DNA from: a virus
DNA length: 64,000 nucleotides
IMG/VR virus record: IMGVR_UViG_3300034072_000758
Span: 363,030 to 427,029 of that record
Direction: 5' to 3' (one strand)
The notes under the pieces are model-generated. The model was not told where the DNA came from, did not search any database, and saw nothing but the letters and a program-made list of their open reading frames with translations. Positions 35,583 through 42,954 of the stretch are shown in pieces (the first letter of the stretch is position 1; the number at the start of each line of letters is the position of its first letter). The position numbers were made by a program, and so were the translations under genes.

Positions 35583-36425
35583 TTATGCGGCGACCTTTTC
35601 TTTGACCAGTGCCGGTCGTTCGAGAACCGTTTGACATTGGCCATTGTATTCGTCGTGTTCCTTGACCGTGCCTTTCAGCTTGATCACCTTACCCAGATCA
35701 TTTCTGTCCGGCGAGAACGATACGCTCTTGATCACATAGCAGACGCCGTTAGCATCTACCAGAGTGGTGATGGATACCCACTCGGTCACCCCGAAGCGCA
35801 TGTACGCTTGGCGATGATAGCCGCTGATACGGATGATGGTAGCCTCGATAGACAGGCGCTCGCCGACTTCACCCACAGTTTTGAGGGGATCGGGCTTCGG
35901 TAGAAGAAGATGCGTGTATCGCGTGTTGATTTCCGTGCGCAGGACTTCCATAAGCGAATCGACTTCAAACGTGTCGCATTCCGATACCCATTGGATATAG
36001 CCCAGCGGGAGATTTTCGATGCGATAGCCTTTATACTTACCGAAAGAGACCAGACCTTGAAGAAGATCGTGACGCAGGGACACTTCGCGGGCGGCGCGTT
36101 CGGCCTTCCAGCGAATTTCGCGTTCTTCGGCTTCCTTGGCACGACGCTCGCGTTCTTCCTTGTTGGCGCGGGTGATGTCGCGCAGTTCGCGTTCGATCAG
36201 GCTTTTTTCGTCGGCGCGCAGCGGAATGTCCGTGGTCAGCGAAATGACGATAGCCTTTTCGATAGCTAGATCGAGATCGTTGGACAGATTTTGGAGGTGG
36301 AACGAGCGGACTTCGCGGCAAACTGTTCCGTTGCGCAGATGATACTCGTGAACATAGGTCTGGCGCAGGGTGAACAGAGCGTTCGTGGCACCGATGCTGA
36401 TGAAGAGATTAGCGGTGAAAGCCAT
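35583..36425 (-). CDS. protein with a GKYKG (DUF3820-like) motif and possible OB fold, 280 aa
   Basis: Three parts. Residues 1-85 are unknown. A charged helix (about 85-120) is rich in Glu/Arg. The segment VSFGKYKGYRIENLPLGYIQ matches the small 'FGKYKG...LP..YL.W' motif of DUF3820-type proteins. The C-terminal 100 residues (ATIIRISGYHR; GKVIKLKGTVKEHDEYNG) look like an OB-type nucleic-acid-binding fold. A role in DNA metabolism is inferred. AGGAG precedes the ATG. Confidence 0.65.
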   Translation of the reverse strand: MAFTANLFISIGATNALFTLRQTYVHEYHLRNGTVCREVRSFHLQNLSNDLDLAIEKAIVISLTTDIPLRADEKSLIERELRDITRANKEERERRAKEAEEREIRWKAERAAREVSLRHDLLQGLVSFGKYKGYRIENLPLGYIQWVSECDTFEVDSLMEVLRTEINTRYTHLLLPKPDPLKTVGEVGERLSIEATIIRISGYHRQAYMRFGVTEWVSITTLVDANGVCYVIKSVSFSPDRNDLGKVIKLKGTVKEHDEYNGQCQTVLERPALVKEKVAA

Positions 36426-36458
36426 ATTTTATTCTCCTATCCAATATTCAATATGAAC

Positions 36459-36486
36459 ATCATACAGGAGTTTATGTTGTTGTCAA
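36459..36486 (-). promoter_or_regulatory. sigma70-like promoter
   Basis: Minus strand TTGACA (36486-36481), 16 bases, TATGAT (36464-36459), for the gene starting at 36425. Confidence 0.65.
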
Positions 36487-36492
36487 GACAAC

Positions 36493-36897
36493 CTATGCGT
36501 ATTTTACCGCGAAAGCTGTAAGATAATTCTCAACATCTTCTGGTTTGGTTTTTTTGTAAATCTTTAAGGTTGTTTTCTTTCGGTCGAACTCGCATTGAAG
36601 AATATGAATAGCACCACCCTCGTAGTTCAAATAATATTCGTCGCAAGTGTAATCGAACAATTCCTCTACATGGAAATCGAAAGATAGAAATAAATTGAAT
36701 AGCTTTTTATGGATAATGGTTAGTTCCATACGCAAACCAGATATAAAATTCAATCGTAGTTGAACCTCGTCATTAGATCGAATGATTACCGTTCTTCGAT
36801 TGGATTTTCCATCCAGCCCATAAAAATTAACTTGTTCGTTGCCAGTGGTTTCCCACAAGTTGTAGATCAACCTAGCTGTGATAAATGAGAAGCCCAT
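36493..36897 (-). CDS. hypothetical protein, 134 aa
   Basis: No family recognised; beta-rich with alternating hydrophobic residues (VQLRLNFISGLRMELTIIH). AAGG about nine bases before the ATG. The region 36898-37045 upstream is AT-rich and shared with the divergent plus-strand gene. Confidence 0.65.
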   Translation of the reverse strand: MGFSFITARLIYNLWETTGNEQVNFYGLDGKSNRRTVIIRSNDEVQLRLNFISGLRMELTIIHKKLFNLFLSFDFHVEELFDYTCDEYYLNYEGGAIHILQCEFDRKKTTLKIYKKTKPEDVENYLTAFAVKYA

Positions 36898-37045
36898 TGG
36901 GAAAACCTTGTTATTTTTCTCTTATTATTCCGATATTTAAGAGATAAATTCAGTATATGTCAAGTTGTAATTCGGAAAAAACCACCCTAAACTAATAGCC
37001 TAAAAGTGTCTAAATATTTTAGACGAACAGTAAAATGAAAACAAA

Positions 37046-37285
37046 ATGGACATCATCAAGTTCCCAAAATCAGGTAAAAAACCCTTTGAAGTGACCAAGC
37101 TTGAAAAAGATAAGCTTATGACTTCATCGTCAATGACTTTTAGCTGTGACTGTGGAAATAAAATGGAAATTACTACTTCACACATGCTGTTCAAGAACAT
37201 GGAGTTCTATTGCCCCAACTGTGGGACCGCATATCGAATAAACAATCCCGCTTTCAAACAGCCTCCTAAACCACCAATCAAGTAA
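37046..37285 (+). CDS. zinc-ribbon protein, 79 aa
   Basis: CDCGNKMEI and FYCPNCGTAYRI give two CxC/CxxC knuckles about 30 residues apart, a zinc ribbon probably binding nucleic acid or protein. No Shine-Dalgarno visible. Its 3' end overlaps the convergent gene by eight bases. Confidence 0.65.
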   Translation: MDIIKFPKSGKKPFEVTKLEKDKLMTSSSMTFSCDCGNKMEITTSHMLFKNMEFYCPNCGTAYRINNPAFKQPPKPPIK

Positions 37286-37631
37286 AGTCGCCGATTCCAT
37301 ATTTCTGGCAAAGAGCAATGAGAGCTTTTGCCCCAGCTTCCTTTGTGAAAGTTATATGGAAGTGTTCTACGCCATCACCCCAATCACCTCGATCAATAAT
37401 CAGCGCGTGAGCATGAGCCGCAAGTACATCTTTTACTTCGGGCGACAATTCATACATTGCGCGAGTTATTTCATTATGTTCGGCTTTTATAGTTAGTGGA
37501 TTGTCGAATGATGGGTCGATCATAAATTTCCATTTGGCTGGAATCACTTGCCTTTTGGTGTGCTCATAACTAACTCTTGACTTATTGATGTAGTCTATTT
37601 GTTCTTCTTTGCTCAAATCATTCCACCGCAT
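37278..37631 (-). CDS. hypothetical protein, 117 aa
   Basis: Not recognised. The N terminus RWNDLSKEEQIDYINKSRVS is helical; the middle holds AHAHALIIDRGDWGDGVEHF. AAAGAGGTA precedes the ATG. Confidence 0.6.
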   Translation of the reverse strand: MRWNDLSKEEQIDYINKSRVSYEHTKRQVIPAKWKFMIDPSFDNPLTIKAEHNEITRAMYELSPEVKDVLAAHAHALIIDRGDWGDGVEHFHITFTKEAGAKALIALCQKYGIGDFT

Positions 37632-37647
37632 AGCTACCTCTTTTAAA

Positions 37648-37676
37648 TTGTGTTTTCATTTCTCATTAACTATAAT
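37648..37676 (+). promoter_or_regulatory. promoter with ATTAAC element
   Basis: TTGTGT (37648-37653), 17 bases, perfect TATAAT (37671-37676) with ATTAAC immediately upstream. 24 bases before the co-chaperonin gene. Confidence 0.6.
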
Positions 37677-37700
37677 CACAATACACTATTGAGGTAAAAT

Positions 37701-38066
37701 ATGTCAATTCCTTCCTTCACACCAAATAGACAAACGGTTCAACTCAAGTCTTTCAAACCATTGCCTAACCGTTTGTTCGTCACCGATATGGACCGTGGCG
37801 AAAAAAAGACCAAGAGTGGTCTCATTGTCATCGATGATAACGGTACAGATCGTGGCATCCGCCCCCGCTGGGCTAAAGTCTGGGCTATCGGCGAAGGTGT
37901 TCAAGACATCGAAGTCGGTCAATGGATTTTGATTGAACATGGCCGCTGGTCATTCAAGATGACCTTCGAATTTGAAGGTCAGGATGAAGCCGTAAATGTT
38001 TGGCAGGTTGACTATCTTGGCGATCATATTATGCTCGTGTCGGACACTCCACCACTGGAAGACTAA
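37701..38066 (+). CDS. GroES-like co-chaperonin (gp31-type role)
   Basis: 121 aa. FKPLPNRLFVTDM, then KTKSGLIVIDDN, RPRWAKVWAIGEG and VGQWILIEHGRW follow the GroES beta-barrel pattern (PLxDRVLV...GGIxLP...V.A.G.G..VGD.VLF). The region after KTKSGLIV would be the mobile loop docking host GroEL. The analogous T4 gp31 helps GroEL fold the large capsid protein. TAATG coupling to the next gene. Confidence 0.75.
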   Translation: MSIPSFTPNRQTVQLKSFKPLPNRLFVTDMDRGEKKTKSGLIVIDDNGTDRGIRPRWAKVWAIGEGVQDIEVGQWILIEHGRWSFKMTFEFEGQDEAVNVWQVDYLGDHIMLVSDTPPLED

Positions 38067-38644
38067 TGCTTCTGACCAATGATAATATTTGTATGTCAGG
38101 TGGCGCTATCGGCGCAGACCTCCAATGGGGCGCTATAGCTGGCTGTATGGGCCATACGGTGATCCATTGGGGGTTTGCTGGCCATCGAACAGATGCTCCC
38201 CCACAGGAGGTCGTGAAGCTTACGGACGAGCAATTGGATGTAGCTAACGAGCATTGTAAGCGAGCCAGCTTGTCTTTGAAGCGTTACTATCCGCCAAAAA
38301 GCGAGTTCGTTAAAAATTTACTTCGCCGTAATTATTATCAAATATGTGAGTCGGATAGGGTCTACGCTATTGCTGAGATCGTAGATAATCAGGTACAGGG
38401 CGGAACAGCTTGGGCCGTTCAAATGTTCATTGATAAGAACAATGGCGACGTTTGTGAAGTCTATGTGTTCGACCAAGACCAAGATTGTTGGTTCATGTGG
38501 GGCGGAGCTATCTGGGTAGCCGTAGACCAACCTCCTACGCCTCACGGTGTTTGGGCGGGTATCGGTACTCGAAAGCTACGAGACAACGGTAAGAACGCCA
38601 TCAGAGCCATTTTGGGATGGACAAAAGACAAAGCCCCCGCATAG
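38066..38644 (+). CDS. SLOG-domain (LOG/DprA-like Rossmann) protein
   Basis: 192 aa. The N terminus CMSGGAIGADLQWGAIAGCMGH is the glycine-rich loop of the SLOG superfamily (nucleotide-derived ligand binding; relatives include LOG, DprA and TIR-associated SLOG sensors). Later NQVQGGTAWAVQMFI resembles the second conserved loop. Phage examples are common but their ligand is unknown. Confidence 0.7.
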   Translation: MLLTNDNICMSGGAIGADLQWGAIAGCMGHTVIHWGFAGHRTDAPPQEVVKLTDEQLDVANEHCKRASLSLKRYYPPKSEFVKNLLRRNYYQICESDRVYAIAEIVDNQVQGGTAWAVQMFIDKNNGDVCEVYVFDQDQDCWFMWGGAIWVAVDQPPTPHGVWAGIGTRKLRDNGKNAIRAILGWTKDKAPA

Positions 38645-38655
38645 CGAGGGCTTTT
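38630..38655. terminator. terminator overlapping a stop codon
   Basis: AAAGCCC...GGGCTTT with an inner CGC/GCG pairing. The loop contains the TAG stop; followed by T residues and close to the convergent small gene. Confidence 0.75.
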
Positions 38656-38656
38656 C

Positions 38657-38803
38657 TTATTTGTTGCGCTGGCGCGTCTTGGCGTCGAACACATCGATTT
38701 TGTATTTCTTCCGCAACTCCCTAATCTTGTCCGAGTTTTGCTCGTGCTCGATGGTGGCGAGTTGGACCAAAAGAAATTCTATGTCCCGGCGTTCTTCGGT
38801 CAC
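38657..38803 (-). CDS. small charged helical protein, 48 aa, GTG start
   Basis: Frame ends at TAA (38659-38657) and starts at GTG 38803, overlapping the upstream stop as GTGA, which indicates translational coupling. Sequence begins (f)MTEERRDIEFLLVQLATIE and ends VFDAKTRQRNK: one amphipathic helix with a basic tail. Function unknown. Confidence 0.55.
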   Translation of the reverse strand: MTEERRDIEFLLVQLATIEHEQNSDKIRELRKKYKIDVFDAKTRQRNK

Positions 38804-39084
38804 ATCGCCCAACTTTTGCCGTCTTCGAAATTACGAGCCAGATCAGAGAGTTGGTTATAATAAACGGCCACCCCACAGGGGATGCCGTTCGGAAACTTTT
38901 CCATGACCATTTGCCAGATCGCGCTCTCACCACGCGAGTATAGGATAAGAGCGTTTTCAAACGCTAGATCGGCGCGTAGTTTTTCTTGTAGGCGAGTATT
39001 GTCCGCAACCCGTTCTTCGCCGTGATGTTTGCTGGTATATTCGCCGTTGGCGGCATCACGAGCAACAGTGCTTTCGTTTTTCAT
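38800..39084 (-). CDS. hypothetical protein, 94 aa
   Basis: Middle gene of a three-gene minus-strand operon; AAGGAGA before the ATG. Charged N terminus, helical middle (LRADLAFENALILYSRGESA). Function unknown. Confidence 0.65.
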   Translation of the reverse strand: MKNESTVARDAANGEYTSKHHGEERVADNTRLQEKLRADLAFENALILYSRGESAIWQMVMEKFPNGIPCGVAVYYNQLSDLARNFEDGKSWAM

Positions 39085-39093
39085 TATCTCTCC

Positions 39094-39432
39094 TTAAAAG
39101 TCTGCCATGTTGAAGTCCATCGAAATCGAGGCCCAAGCCTTGAGTTCGTTGATATTGTAATCGCCGATGGAAGCCAGCGGGAAGGTCAGTTCACGCAGAA
39201 CTTGTTGAGCGACCAGCTTCTTGTCGCCGTCATACTTTTCGAAGAGAACCTTGAGGCTCGCCAGAACATTGGCGCGCGTCGAATATTCGGTGAAGTCGCG
39301 CACCAGATAGGCTGTCAGACCACGGTTGTCAGTCAGGCTCTTGGCCAGAAGCTCGCTGTTTTGTTTGGCCAGCGTATCGCAGCGGGCGATTTCGGTATTG
39401 ATGGTTTCGAGATCAAAGGCCAGACGGGGCAT
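39094..39432 (-). CDS. hypothetical protein, 112 aa
   Basis: Helical (LETINTEIARCDTLAKQNSE; NVLASLKVLFEKYDGDKK). GGAGA before the ATG; TTGACA-type promoter upstream. First gene of the small minus-strand operon 39432-38657. Confidence 0.65.
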   Translation of the reverse strand: MPRLAFDLETINTEIARCDTLAKQNSELLAKSLTDNRGLTAYLVRDFTEYSTRANVLASLKVLFEKYDGDKKLVAQQVLRELTFPLASIGDYNINELKAWASISMDFNMADF

Positions 39433-39466
39433 ATTTTATGTCTCCATAGTGATTGAATATAGTCCC

Positions 39467-39494
39467 AATGTATCATAAGATTATTTGCTGTCAA
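39467..39494 (-). promoter_or_regulatory. sigma70-like promoter
   Basis: Minus strand TTGACA (39494-39489), 16 bases, TACATT (39472-39467). Confidence 0.55.
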
Positions 39495-39496
39495 TG

Positions 39497-39504
39497 GATA
39501 AATA
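39497..39504 (+). promoter_or_regulatory. late promoter-like box GATAAATA
   Basis: Predicted +1 about 39510, 18 bases before the ATG at 39528, leaving TTGGAGA as ribosome-binding site. It is adjacent to, but opposite, the TTGACA promoter. Confidence 0.55.
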
Positions 39505-39527
39505 TAGTAATATTTGGAGATACACTT

Positions 39528-40736
39528 ATGTCGAATAACGATTGGTATAAAAATTTCAAGAAGCTCACAGAAGCAGCAGACGACCAAGAAGAAACAGGCG
39601 ACGTAAATTTCTACGTTTATGCTCAGGATATTACTCAACACATGAACGAGAAGTTCATGAAAAAAGAAAACCTCAAGAGTGTTTTTGAACTTATGTTGAT
39701 CTGTGATGGTGAAGCTACTCACGTCGCATCCCTCACCGCCTCTAGCTATTATATCACGCTGGGTTATCGCGTTGTTCCAAACTACTCGGTGGATACCGAA
39801 GAACAGAGAGAACACATCGATTCTCTGGAAATGGACCTGAAAGCAGAAGATCACGAAGGTCACGGCTATACGAAGTTTATGGATTATCATTCCATCCCGA
39901 AAGATCGTGTTTCTGAATTGGTTCCATTTGAGCGCCAAGATACCGATAAAGAGACTTGGGAAGAAGCCGAAGAATATTTTAGTGGTAACGATCATTCTCC
40001 ACCCATCACTCATTATCATTCATCGGTTCATGAAGAGGTTGTGGATGAGCAAGCACCGCCCGTTCAAGATACCGAAGAGTTTGTTCCGGGTGATGATGTT
40101 CATCTAGGTTTCGGCGTCAAGGGTGGCGCGGGTTTTACTGGCAAGCTGGATAAAATCGAGAATGGTCAAGCTCATATTACAAACGCTCAAGGTAAAACCT
40201 ACAAAGGTCCAGCCGACCGCTTGAGCCGTGATCAAAATGCAAAGCCAAATGGTGTCGGACAGGCGAAAGGCCAACCAACACCAGCCAATATGGTTAAGAA
40301 GCTTCCAGCCAATTTCGTAAAGCTCCCAGAAGGCGATGAGCAATTCGAAAAGCCTCGCCTCAAGCTTGTAAAAGCATTCTCCGGTGAAACTAACGGTAAG
40401 CAACTCATGGCCAAGGTCTATAAAGATATGGATTGGAATGAGTATCGCGTAAAGCATTATGAGAATGGTAGCCACCTCACGGAAGCCGATTATCATACGA
40501 ATGATAAAGAAGAGGCTCTTGAATATGCTAAGAATTATGCGAATGGTAAATTTGAAACTCAAACCCACCAACCCGAATATCGTTACGATTATGACCGCTT
40601 GTCGGGAACGGGTATTATCGTTCGACTTTCAGATAATACTACCTCTCTACGCTATACCGGAGAAGATGCGGAACGTCTTCGTCACATGTCAGATGATGAA
40701 TTAAAAGACGAAGCCGAAACACAAGATTTTGACTAA
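39528..40736 (+). CDS. hypothetical protein, possibly virion-associated, 402 aa
   Basis: ATG 39528 preferred over the upstream in-frame ATG at 39453 because of TTGGAGA and the promoter position. Starts SNNDWYKNFKKLTEAA, like the gene at 48033 (SNWYKKLQEA). Acidic middle with a His-rich stretch, then a short beta domain with GDDVHLGFGVKGGAGFTG (about 190-230) similar to KOW/SH3-like barrels. The late-type promoter and next-door gp15 suggest late expression. Confidence 0.6.
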   Translation: MSNNDWYKNFKKLTEAADDQEETGDVNFYVYAQDITQHMNEKFMKKENLKSVFELMLICDGEATHVASLTASSYYITLGYRVVPNYSVDTEEQREHIDSLEMDLKAEDHEGHGYTKFMDYHSIPKDRVSELVPFERQDTDKETWEEAEEYFSGNDHSPPITHYHSSVHEEVVDEQAPPVQDTEEFVPGDDVHLGFGVKGGAGFTGKLDKIENGQAHITNAQGKTYKGPADRLSRDQNAKPNGVGQAKGQPTPANMVKKLPANFVKLPEGDEQFEKPRLKLVKAFSGETNGKQLMAKVYKDMDWNEYRVKHYENGSHLTEADYHTNDKEEALEYAKNYANGKFETQTHQPEYRYDYDRLSGTGIIVRLSDNTTSLRYTGEDAERLRHMSDDELKDEAETQDFD

Positions 40737-40766
40737 AAAAGGCGGGGAACTTCCCCGCCTTTTTTA
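40735..40766. terminator. bidirectional terminator
   Basis: Perfect AAAAAAGGCGGGGAA/TTCCCCGCCTTTTTT inverted repeat between convergent genes. Confidence 0.92.
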
Positions 40767-42119
40767 TAGTATAAGTCTCCAAAGAGCGTTCGAAAACACA
40801 CCTTCGAGGGGTAATATCCATTCTCCATCTACCCACTTAAGCTGTTTGTTATTGTGGTTATTCACAACAAACTCTTCGTCAGGGCTTGTGGCTGCGGAGA
40901 ATACGACTTCCCAATGATTGTTGACATATTGAATTATGTCATTTTCTTTAGCGGTCAGAGCACCCCATGCTTGAGATACGCCGCCGATGTCGTTGAGAAG
41001 CAGATAGCGTTGGCCATTTACTTCCGGTGGAAGCTTCTGGTTTGGGTAGGTTTCCATCGGGTTGATTACCGCATCAATGGGCGGCAATGTATTCGACGGA
41101 AGAGTCATTGGGTCAATTGACCAGTACAGAACACTAGGATCGTTCGTATATTCGATTGTTCCCAAAATACCAGTTCTGTCATCAACCTTCGCGGTAAGTA
41201 ATATTTGGCTTGCTGCTGGTCGCAATACCCCAAAAGTGCTGATCAATTTGCGCCACGAATATGGATCACCATTTTCATCAACTTCACTTGCTTTCGGCCC
41301 CAATAGCTTCATGCGATTACCGCTAATCATGACAGAGTGGTTACCAAGTGTTTCAACGACATAACCCATATCGGTTGACAGCATGTCGCCCCCATCCATT
41401 ATAACCCCCGGAATAGGAGCACTGTCGGTCATGTTGGTAATGACGCGCTCGATCAGCTTTTGTTCCGTGACCAAGGCCGGTGGAGATAGCCAGAATTTAA
41501 TCTTGAGCGTAATCGACGCGATGTCGATTTCGTCAGATGAACCGATAGGAATACTGCGCGAAGACAGAGTAAGGTCCGGGTCTGGGGTACAGAGCGTAAT
41601 AGCACCCCAATCCAATGGGTTCTCGCTATTTTGAATTTGGAAATCGGGATAGATTGCTAAACCAATTTGTTCGAGTATCTGTTGTTTTTGATCCCAATTG
41701 CTCGTCCAAAGATCGACCTGAATAGTCATTTCAAACGGTAATGGCATCAGGCGACGAACGGAATACGAACGCCCGCGATCCCCGGTGTATTGTCCGGTCT
41801 GTTCATCGAAATGGCGTTCGGTCACTTGAACGGTGCTCTCGTGTGTTGGGTTCTGTAAGTCTTCACGGCTAAAGCGCAAGCCGGTTTGGAAAACAGTGAT
41901 CATCGGACACACGTTCAGAGCCGATTCGCTTTGGTTTCGGATAATGTTTGCTACAACTTCGTTCGTAATAGCCATGCGGCAAGGCACAGATTTAAGCTCA
42001 GGCTCCAAATCACCACGACGCCCGGTCATGTATTGGTAACCTGAGAAAGCACGAACAATTTGTTCTAGGTAGCGGACTTGCTGACGATCATAAAAATAAT
42101 CGATCTTAGTGATTGCCAT
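40764..42119 (-). CDS. tail sheath stabiliser / tail completion protein (gp15-like)
   Basis: 451 aa. The N-terminal half follows T4 gp15: a start with YFYDRQQVRYLEQIVRAFSG (T4 YFYNSSFRRY...LFSN), then PLPFEMTIQVDLWTSNWDQK, a QILEQIGLAIYPDFQ segment and IASITLKIKFWLSPP. In T4, gp15 caps the tail and joins it to the neck. About 190 extra C-terminal residues (from roughly 260) are not in T4 gp15. Last gene of a minus-strand late operon. Confidence 0.8.
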   Translation of the reverse strand: MAITKIDYFYDRQQVRYLEQIVRAFSGYQYMTGRRGDLEPELKSVPCRMAITNEVVANIIRNQSESALNVCPMITVFQTGLRFSREDLQNPTHESTVQVTERHFDEQTGQYTGDRGRSYSVRRLMPLPFEMTIQVDLWTSNWDQKQQILEQIGLAIYPDFQIQNSENPLDWGAITLCTPDPDLTLSSRSIPIGSSDEIDIASITLKIKFWLSPPALVTEQKLIERVITNMTDSAPIPGVIMDGGDMLSTDMGYVVETLGNHSVMISGNRMKLLGPKASEVDENGDPYSWRKLISTFGVLRPAASQILLTAKVDDRTGILGTIEYTNDPSVLYWSIDPMTLPSNTLPPIDAVINPMETYPNQKLPPEVNGQRYLLLNDIGGVSQAWGALTAKENDIIQYVNNHWEVVFSAATSPDEEFVVNNHNNKQLKWVDGEWILPLEGVFSNALWRLIL

Positions 42120-42122
42120 TTA

Positions 42123-42458
42123 TTACTCCTTTGGAGCTTCTGGCTCGCTCTTTTGCTCATCATCTTGGTCGTTGTCAAACTCGACTTCGCCCGACAATAC
42201 GCCATTGCTCAGAGAAATCTTTTCGATCTTCCCAAAAGCCAGTGTCACGACAATAACACCAATAAGTCCCAGAACAATCCAGAGGCCAACAGCCAAAGCA
42301 TTCACTCGACCTTCGGCGGCGGTTTCTGGCCACGGAAGGTAAGCGATGCTGGCGATGATCCAAGACGCAAGGGCGGTAACCACCATACCCGCGCCTAAAA
42401 GGATAGCGAATGTGATCAGTTGAAGCTTGCGTAAAGCGTTTATAATTTTATCCCACAT
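42123..42458 (-). CDS. small inner-membrane protein with two transmembrane segments, 111 aa
   Basis: Hydrophobic segments at about residues 15-40 (TFAILLGAGMVVTALASWII) and 50-72 (LAVGLWIVLGLIGVIVVTLA), followed by an acidic tail (DNDQDDEQKSEPEAPKE). Ends three bases before gp15 starts. A holin or superinfection role is conceivable from topology but unproven. Confidence 0.65.
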   Translation of the reverse strand: MWDKIINALRKLQLITFAILLGAGMVVTALASWIIASIAYLPWPETAAEGRVNALAVGLWIVLGLIGVIVVTLAFGKIEKISLSNGVLSGEVEFDNDQDDEQKSEPEAPKE

Positions 42459-42470
42459 TCGCGTATTTCC

Positions 42471-42797
42471 TTATTCTTCGTCTACGAGTTTACGGCCTTT
42501 CTTTTCGGCAGTCTTTGGTGTTTGCTTTTCAACAGGAGCGGCAGCAAGCTTCTTGATAGCTTCTGCTGGCGATTCAAAGAAATCATCACCCATGTCCTTT
42601 ATGGAAACTTGTCTGACCTTTACGGCCTTCGGGTTATGCTTGTTGTACTTCTGAGCTTCGGCAGTCAGAACTTCACCACGCGCACCAATCAGGTCGCCAC
42701 GAGCGTTCATTTTACCATTACCCAGAGCAATGGCATTGGGATTGGCGGCGATCAAAGCGGCCATGTTTACTTGTCTACCTTTGAGAGACTTAGCCAT
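42471..42797 (-). CDS. hypothetical basic protein, 108 aa, late operon
   Basis: Starts KSLKGRQVNMAALIAANPNA; conserved-looking Gly/Asn middle and charged tail. First gene of the operon with the membrane protein and gp15, behind a perfect late promoter. Probably virion-associated; function unknown. Confidence 0.65.
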   Translation of the reverse strand: MAKSLKGRQVNMAALIAANPNAIALGNGKMNARGDLIGARGEVLTAEAQKYNKHNPKAVKVRQVSIKDMGDDFFESPAEAIKKLAAAPVEKQTPKTAEKKGRKLVDEE

Positions 42798-42827
42798 AGT
42801 AATTAATACCTCAATATTGTGTACTAT

Positions 42828-42835
42828 TATTTATA
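42828..42835 (-). promoter_or_regulatory. T4-like late promoter TATAAATA
   Basis: Perfect TATAAATA on the minus strand. Predicted +1 about 42822, 25 bases before the ATG at 42797. Confidence 0.7.
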
Positions 42836-42884
42836 TGAAAATAGTCCCCTAGATTTCGATGAAATTTTTAATTACCGATTTAAA

Positions 42885-42914
42885 TTGAAAAATATAGTTA
42901 ATATTTGGTAGGAT
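42885..42914 (+). promoter_or_regulatory. sigma70-like promoter of the UvsW gene
   Basis: TTTAAA followed by TTGAAA (42885-42890), 18 bases, TAGGAT (42909-42914). Confidence 0.45.
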
Positions 42915-42954
42915 CGATTTCGACTAGATAATTGGCACCCAAAAAACAAGCACC

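Noticed and set aside
39453-39527. 25-codon upstream extension of the gene at 39528
   Set aside because: It spans both the divergent TTGACA promoter and the late box, and the downstream ATG has TTGGAGA.
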